Source: Planctomycetaceae bacterium
Lineage (GTDB): Bacteria > Planctomycetota > Planctomycetia > Pirellulales > Thermoguttaceae
Length of the DNA: 7,268 bases
Assembly (NCBI GenBank): GCA_003532715.1
Contig: DOEZ01000565.1
Location: 1-7,268, forward strand
Direction: 5' to 3'
The number at the start of each line of letters is the position of its first letter. Within the stretch, counting starts at the first letter, position 1. Shown here one piece after another: positions 4,149 through 7,268 of this stretch. Made by a program: the position numbers and the translations under genes. The notes below the pieces were generated by a model, which saw only the letters and a list, made by a program, of their open reading frames with translations, did not search any database and had not been told where the DNA came from.

Positions 4149-5118
4149 CCTCCTCCGCGTCGTCGATGCCGGAAAGAACTTCGGCCATTTCGTTTAAGAA
4201 CAGCCGCCGGATCGCGTCGTAGCCGCGGATGTTCGGGTCTTCGAGATTCACGCCGAACCAGTAGTGCGGGTCGTCGGCCCGGTAGTGCTCGCGCCAGAAC
4301 TGCGCGGCGTGAACACCGTGGCCGAGAAACGCGGCGTGCATCGGCACCAGGTGAACGTTCGGCCGTCGTTCGGCCGCGCGGTGGATGATTTCGTTGTAGG
4401 CCGCGAGAATCGCCATGCAGTCTTTCCACGGCGGCAGCCCGGCGGCCAGCGGGTCGCCCACGCCGTCGCTCGGGTCGTAGATGTCGGCCAGAAAGACGTG
4501 GCACCCGCCCGGAAAACGCTCGTCGATCAGATCGAGCATCCGGTCGAGCCGCTTTTCGAACGCCTCGATCCACGGTCGAGCCTGCTGGAGCGTCGCGCCG
4601 TACATGGCCCCTTCGCGCGGCGGTCGCTGCCCGTAGCTGTGAATCAGGTCGTTGCCGCCGGTCGTCATGACCACCAGCCCGAGCGTGTCGCGGTCGTGCT
4701 CGGGCAGGTCGCGTTCGACGATGGCAAGATGCGTCAACGACGTGCTGCCCGAGATGGCCATGTTCCGCACCTCAAGATTGGGCAACACGCGGCGGAGGCA
4801 TCGCTCCTTCATGTCGGGCCATTCTTCGGGTGGATTATCGACCAGGCGATCGACATAGCCGTAGCCCGTCGGAGCCCCGAAGCCAGCCGTCACGCTGTCG
4901 CCCAGCCCCAGAACGAGCACCTTCCGGTCGGACCAGACTCGGGCGAATGGAGTCGAATTGACCGGCGGCCCCGCCGGCCCCTCGCCGACCGGCCGGGCAA
5001 GCCAGTAATGGCGATAGGCCGCCACGCCGCCGGCCAACAGAACTCCCAACACGACTAGAACCGCCAGACGGCGAACTCGCCAGCCAGCCGGTTTACCTTC
5101 GACGACGCGTGTTTCCAT
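4120..5118 (-). CDS. Membrane-anchored SGNH/GDSL hydrolase
   Basis: The 332-residue protein has an N-terminal hydrophobic segment at about residues 17-35, acting as a signal anchor, followed by an SGNH esterase/lipase-fold domain placed outside the cytoplasm. Visible blocks are GLGDSVTAG with the nucleophile Ser75 (block I), the Gly of ISGST at about 124 (block II) and TGGND with Asn156 (block III). In place of the usual DxxHPN near the end, the protein has NLEDPNIRGYDAI, and the only DxxH is DDPH at 282-285, ten residues earlier. It likely cleaves an ester on a lipid, carbohydrate or acylated polymer. The start at 5118 has GGAG eight bases upstream. An alternative start at 5172 overlaps the stop of the PhoD-like gene as ATGA but has no clear ribosome site and would add 18 residues. 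It probably forms an operon with the PhoD-like gene. The C-terminal residues EPRINADQR come from an intergenic repeat. Confidence 0.88.
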   Translation of the reverse strand: METRVVEGKPAGWRVRRLAVLVVLGVLLAGGVAAYRHYWLARPVGEGPAGPPVNSTPFARVWSDRKVLVLGLGDSVTAGFGAPTGYGYVDRLVDNPPEEWPDMKERCLRRVLPNLEVRNMAISGSTSLTHLAIVERDLPEHDRDTLGLVVMTTGGNDLIHSYGQRPPREGAMYGATLQQARPWIEAFEKRLDRMLDLIDERFPGGCHVFLADIYDPSDGVGDPLAAGLPPWKDCMAILAAYNEIIHRAAERRPNVHLVPMHAAFLGHGVHAAQFWREHYRADDPHYWFGVNLEDPNIRGYDAIRRLFLNEMAEVLSGIDDAEEEPRINADQR

Positions 5119-5168
5119 CGGTGAATCTCCGTGAATCGAAAACGCGGATGGAGACGACTCCCGCGAAC

Positions 5169-7268
5169 TCATTCCATGCCCAAGCCAACCACGAGCATCC
5201 CGGCCTGTCCGACCCGTACGTTCTCGAACCGCGCGAGAAGTCGGTTCTCCTCTTCGGGCGCGACGACCTCGACCGTGTAGTCACCGTCACGATCGAATAC
5301 GCGAGGAGCCATTCTCTCGCCGGTCATTCGAATCATCGTAACAATCTGGCCCGCCGCATCAAGCACCCGGACAACGGGCAAGAGCCGATTGTTCCAGTTT
5401 CTTAGTTCGACGGTCGGTACGGTCGGGTTGTCGATTCCCACGCATTGTTCGATGCGGATCGCGGCAGGCCAGCCGGGATATTGAAGCTCGGCCTCTTCGA
5501 GACGTGTGGGCGGCACGTCCACCGGCCATGCCTCGACCGTGAAAGTCCCCCTCGCCTTGTCTACCCGGACGACACCGAAACCGGACGACTTCTGACGTCC
5601 CATTTCGATCCGATTGCGCGGCGACCGCGTCAGGGGCGGGTTGGCCACCGCGAGTACATCGATTCGATTGCCGAATCCGTCGCGATATTTGCCCGTATTC
5701 GGCCGATCGCCGTGGCGGTCACCTTCTCGCGGCATGTCCGCGACGTCCTCGGGTCTCCACCACCGCTGATAGCCGACAGCGCCGGCCGGCACGCAGAATG
5801 ACACGCCCGCGTCGTGATGCCGCCCGATGCCGTGCCGAATCAAGGTCGGCAAATGTTGGTCGCCGCCGAGCATGAAGACGCCGCCGCGTCGCAGCAGATC
5901 CAGGGCCGCGTTGCGACCGCTTTGAGGCCAGCCGTTCGAGTCGGTGTCGGCCGCGAGAAAATCCGTGGGGCGGCCGTGGTGTGTCGCCGCGTTGCAGAAA
6001 ATCGTCTGTGAAACGGCCATTTTTGCCGTGACGCCGCGCCAATCGGCGATCCAGTCGCGTAGAAATCTCAATTGGCGTTCGCCCAACAGTTCGGCCCCTG
6101 GCACGTCGGCCGCAAGTGCGGCGGTCCGGTCGGTGAGCCAGTCGGGTCGGGGGCTCTCGTGTCGCGGAATCGCCAACGGGCCCGACTTGAATTTGCGGTC
6201 TTCGATAATCGCGAAACTCACGCCGCCGTACTTCATGCCCGTGTAGTAAACGCCGATGCCTTGATCGACCGGCGTCGGATCGTACGGGTCGGGCAAGTGG
6301 GCCGTTTGCGTTCGCTCGACGGCCTTGACGAATTCGGCCGGTTGAACGTAACCGCCCTTGGCCCCCAAGCAAGGGAATCCGTGGTACTCCGTGCGGCCGT
6401 ACCACTCGTCGCGCGTGATCTTTCGCCCACCCGCGCCCCAAAGGTTGCCCTGATACACGTCGTGGTCGTCGGGCATCCAGACGGTGGGCCGATCCTTCGA
6501 TAGCTCGCGAAAACTCCAACCCAACAAGGCCAACTTGCGAAGATAATTGACCGTCATCCGCTTCAGGTCGCCCTCGCGAAGAATCCCAAAGCCGCCGACG
6601 TTTTCATAAATCTGGTCGCCCATGAAGAACATCACGTCGGGATCGATCCGGCGAGTCTGCTCGACCACGTTGGCATTGGGAAACAGAAAATCGGTGAAAC
6701 AGCAGTAACCCGCCACGACCAGTTCCGATTTGTCTTTTGGGTCTTTTCGGATCGTCCCATCATAGGTATGCTCCCGGCTCACGCCGTCACGATATGCTTG
6801 CGTCCAGCACACGCGATAAGGTGTTTCGCGCGAGTCGTCCCAATCGGCCACGCTAAAAGTGGCCGTGCAGGCCAGCGGGTCAATTTCGGCCGTCGAGATG
6901 GTTTCCCAGCCGGCGCCTCGGTCGATTTGCAGACGAACCTCCTTACTATCTTCGTCGCCGATCGGCGGCATTTGCGCCGTAAGCTTCATCACTCGATCGC
7001 TGAGCGTGTAGAGTGTCCATAGGATGGGGCCAAAGGCTTGGTCGGGCGAGGCGACGACTTTGGGACCCGAAATCGTCCAGTCGGCGAAAGCAAACAACCC
7101 TCGCGACTCCGTCCCAGCTACCTGGGGACGGAAATTATTCACCAGCGCGACGTTGCCGACAAGGTTCTCGGCCGGGATGCCCGCGAGCGACAGGCCGCCC
7201 AGACCGAGGAACTCCTTGGGCGCGTCTAGCGCGGCCTTGGCCGATAGGTCGATCCGACACTTGCCCGA
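5169..7268 (-). CDS. PhoD-like metallophosphatase (partial, N-terminus off the window)
   Basis: This is an alkaline phosphatase D (PhoD)-like protein, a metal-dependent phosphomonoesterase or phosphodiesterase, usually exported by Tat. Counting from the GTG at 7142, the metallophosphatase domain runs from about 140 to 460. Its motifs are GYCCF at 145-149 (the place of the PhoD Cys/Asp metal-binding strand), GDQIYE at 175-180, MPDDHDVYQGN at 223-233 and GGDQH at 426-430. Before it lies a beta-rich N-terminal domain (about 30-130, fibronectin-like PhoD N domain), and after it a small beta-rich C-terminal domain (about 570-657). The GTG at 7142 is probably not the start. The frame stays open for 42 more codons to the edge, reads as ordinary protein (for example AENLVGNVALVNNF), and no ribosome site is seen at 7142. 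The total length must therefore exceed 699 residues, more than a typical PhoD. The export signal, if any, lies outside. Downstream, the SGNH hydrolase follows within 50 bases or overlaps. Confidence 0.9.
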   Translation of the reverse strand, partial: SGKCRIDLSAKAALDAPKEFLGLGGLSLAGIPAENLVGNVALVNNFRPQVAGTESRGLFAFADWTISGPKVVASPDQAFGPILWTLYTLSDRVMKLTAQMPPIGDEDSKEVRLQIDRGAGWETISTAEIDPLACTATFSVADWDDSRETPYRVCWTQAYRDGVSREHTYDGTIRKDPKDKSELVVAGYCCFTDFLFPNANVVEQTRRIDPDVMFFMGDQIYENVGGFGILREGDLKRMTVNYLRKLALLGWSFRELSKDRPTVWMPDDHDVYQGNLWGAGGRKITRDEWYGRTEYHGFPCLGAKGGYVQPAEFVKAVERTQTAHLPDPYDPTPVDQGIGVYYTGMKYGGVSFAIIEDRKFKSGPLAIPRHESPRPDWLTDRTAALAADVPGAELLGERQLRFLRDWIADWRGVTAKMAVSQTIFCNAATHHGRPTDFLAADTDSNGWPQSGRNAALDLLRRGGVFMLGGDQHLPTLIRHGIGRHHDAGVSFCVPAGAVGYQRWWRPEDVADMPREGDRHGDRPNTGKYRDGFGNRIDVLAVANPPLTRSPRNRIEMGRQKSSGFGVVRVDKARGTFTVEAWPVDVPPTRLEEAELQYPGWPAAIRIEQCVGIDNPTVPTVELRNWNNRLLPVVRVLDAAGQIVTMIRMTGERMAPRVFDRDGDYTVEVVAPEEENRLLARFENVRVGQAGMLVVGLGME

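Noticed and set aside
5109..5405. Plus-strand open frame with an early Met near the SGNH start
   Set aside because: It is antisense to the C-terminal part of the PhoD-like gene and the SGNH start region, with no support of its own.

Overview
The window is GC-rich (roughly 60% by eye) and most likely chromosomal DNA of a planctomycete (Pirellulales-like). This is an inference from three things: the style of the proteins (a large PhoD-like protein paired with an SGNH hydrolase, and a secreted trypsin-like protease), the long GC-rich genes, and above all the abundant intergenic repeats of the 'CCGCGTTCATCCGCGGTT' and 'CTCCGTGGTGAA' kinds, which I know from planctomycetes and related environmental phyla. 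All six genes I can support are on the minus strand. The plus-strand open frames are shadows of these genes or read-through of repeats.

In the direction of transcription (right to left), the window first holds a PhoD-like metallophosphatase. Its frame stays open past the right edge, so its N-terminus is missing here. Next comes a membrane-anchored SGNH/GDSL hydrolase, close behind or overlapping by ATGA depending on its start. About 855 bases without a protein gene follow (3264-4119). They hold a miniature transposon-like element with 8-bp target duplications and a large internal palindrome, a candidate small RNA or leader with a strong intrinsic terminator, and a nested set of inverted repeats.

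A second gene group runs from 3263 to 130: an HTH plus zinc-knuckle protein, a permuted-papain (YiiX-like) cysteine hydrolase overlapping it by ATGA, a secreted trypsin-like serine protease with a C-terminal membrane anchor, and a small single-span membrane protein. The first two are probably translationally coupled. The last two are separated by gaps of about 220-250 bases filled with repeats, so a single operon is possible but not shown. The co-occurrence of a DNA-binding protein, two unrelated peptidase-fold enzymes and a membrane protein suggests a proteolytic or envelope-associated module, perhaps of phage origin. The sequence alone does not settle its function.

The most distinctive signals are in the non-coding DNA. 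There are about a dozen short repeats that share one grammar: usually three (once four) degenerate tandem units of 7-10 bp, with the last unit usually marked by GGT. Several lie just 3' of gene ends, and one supplies the stop codon and last residues of the SGNH hydrolase. A separate REP-like repeat is read in frame inside the serine protease.
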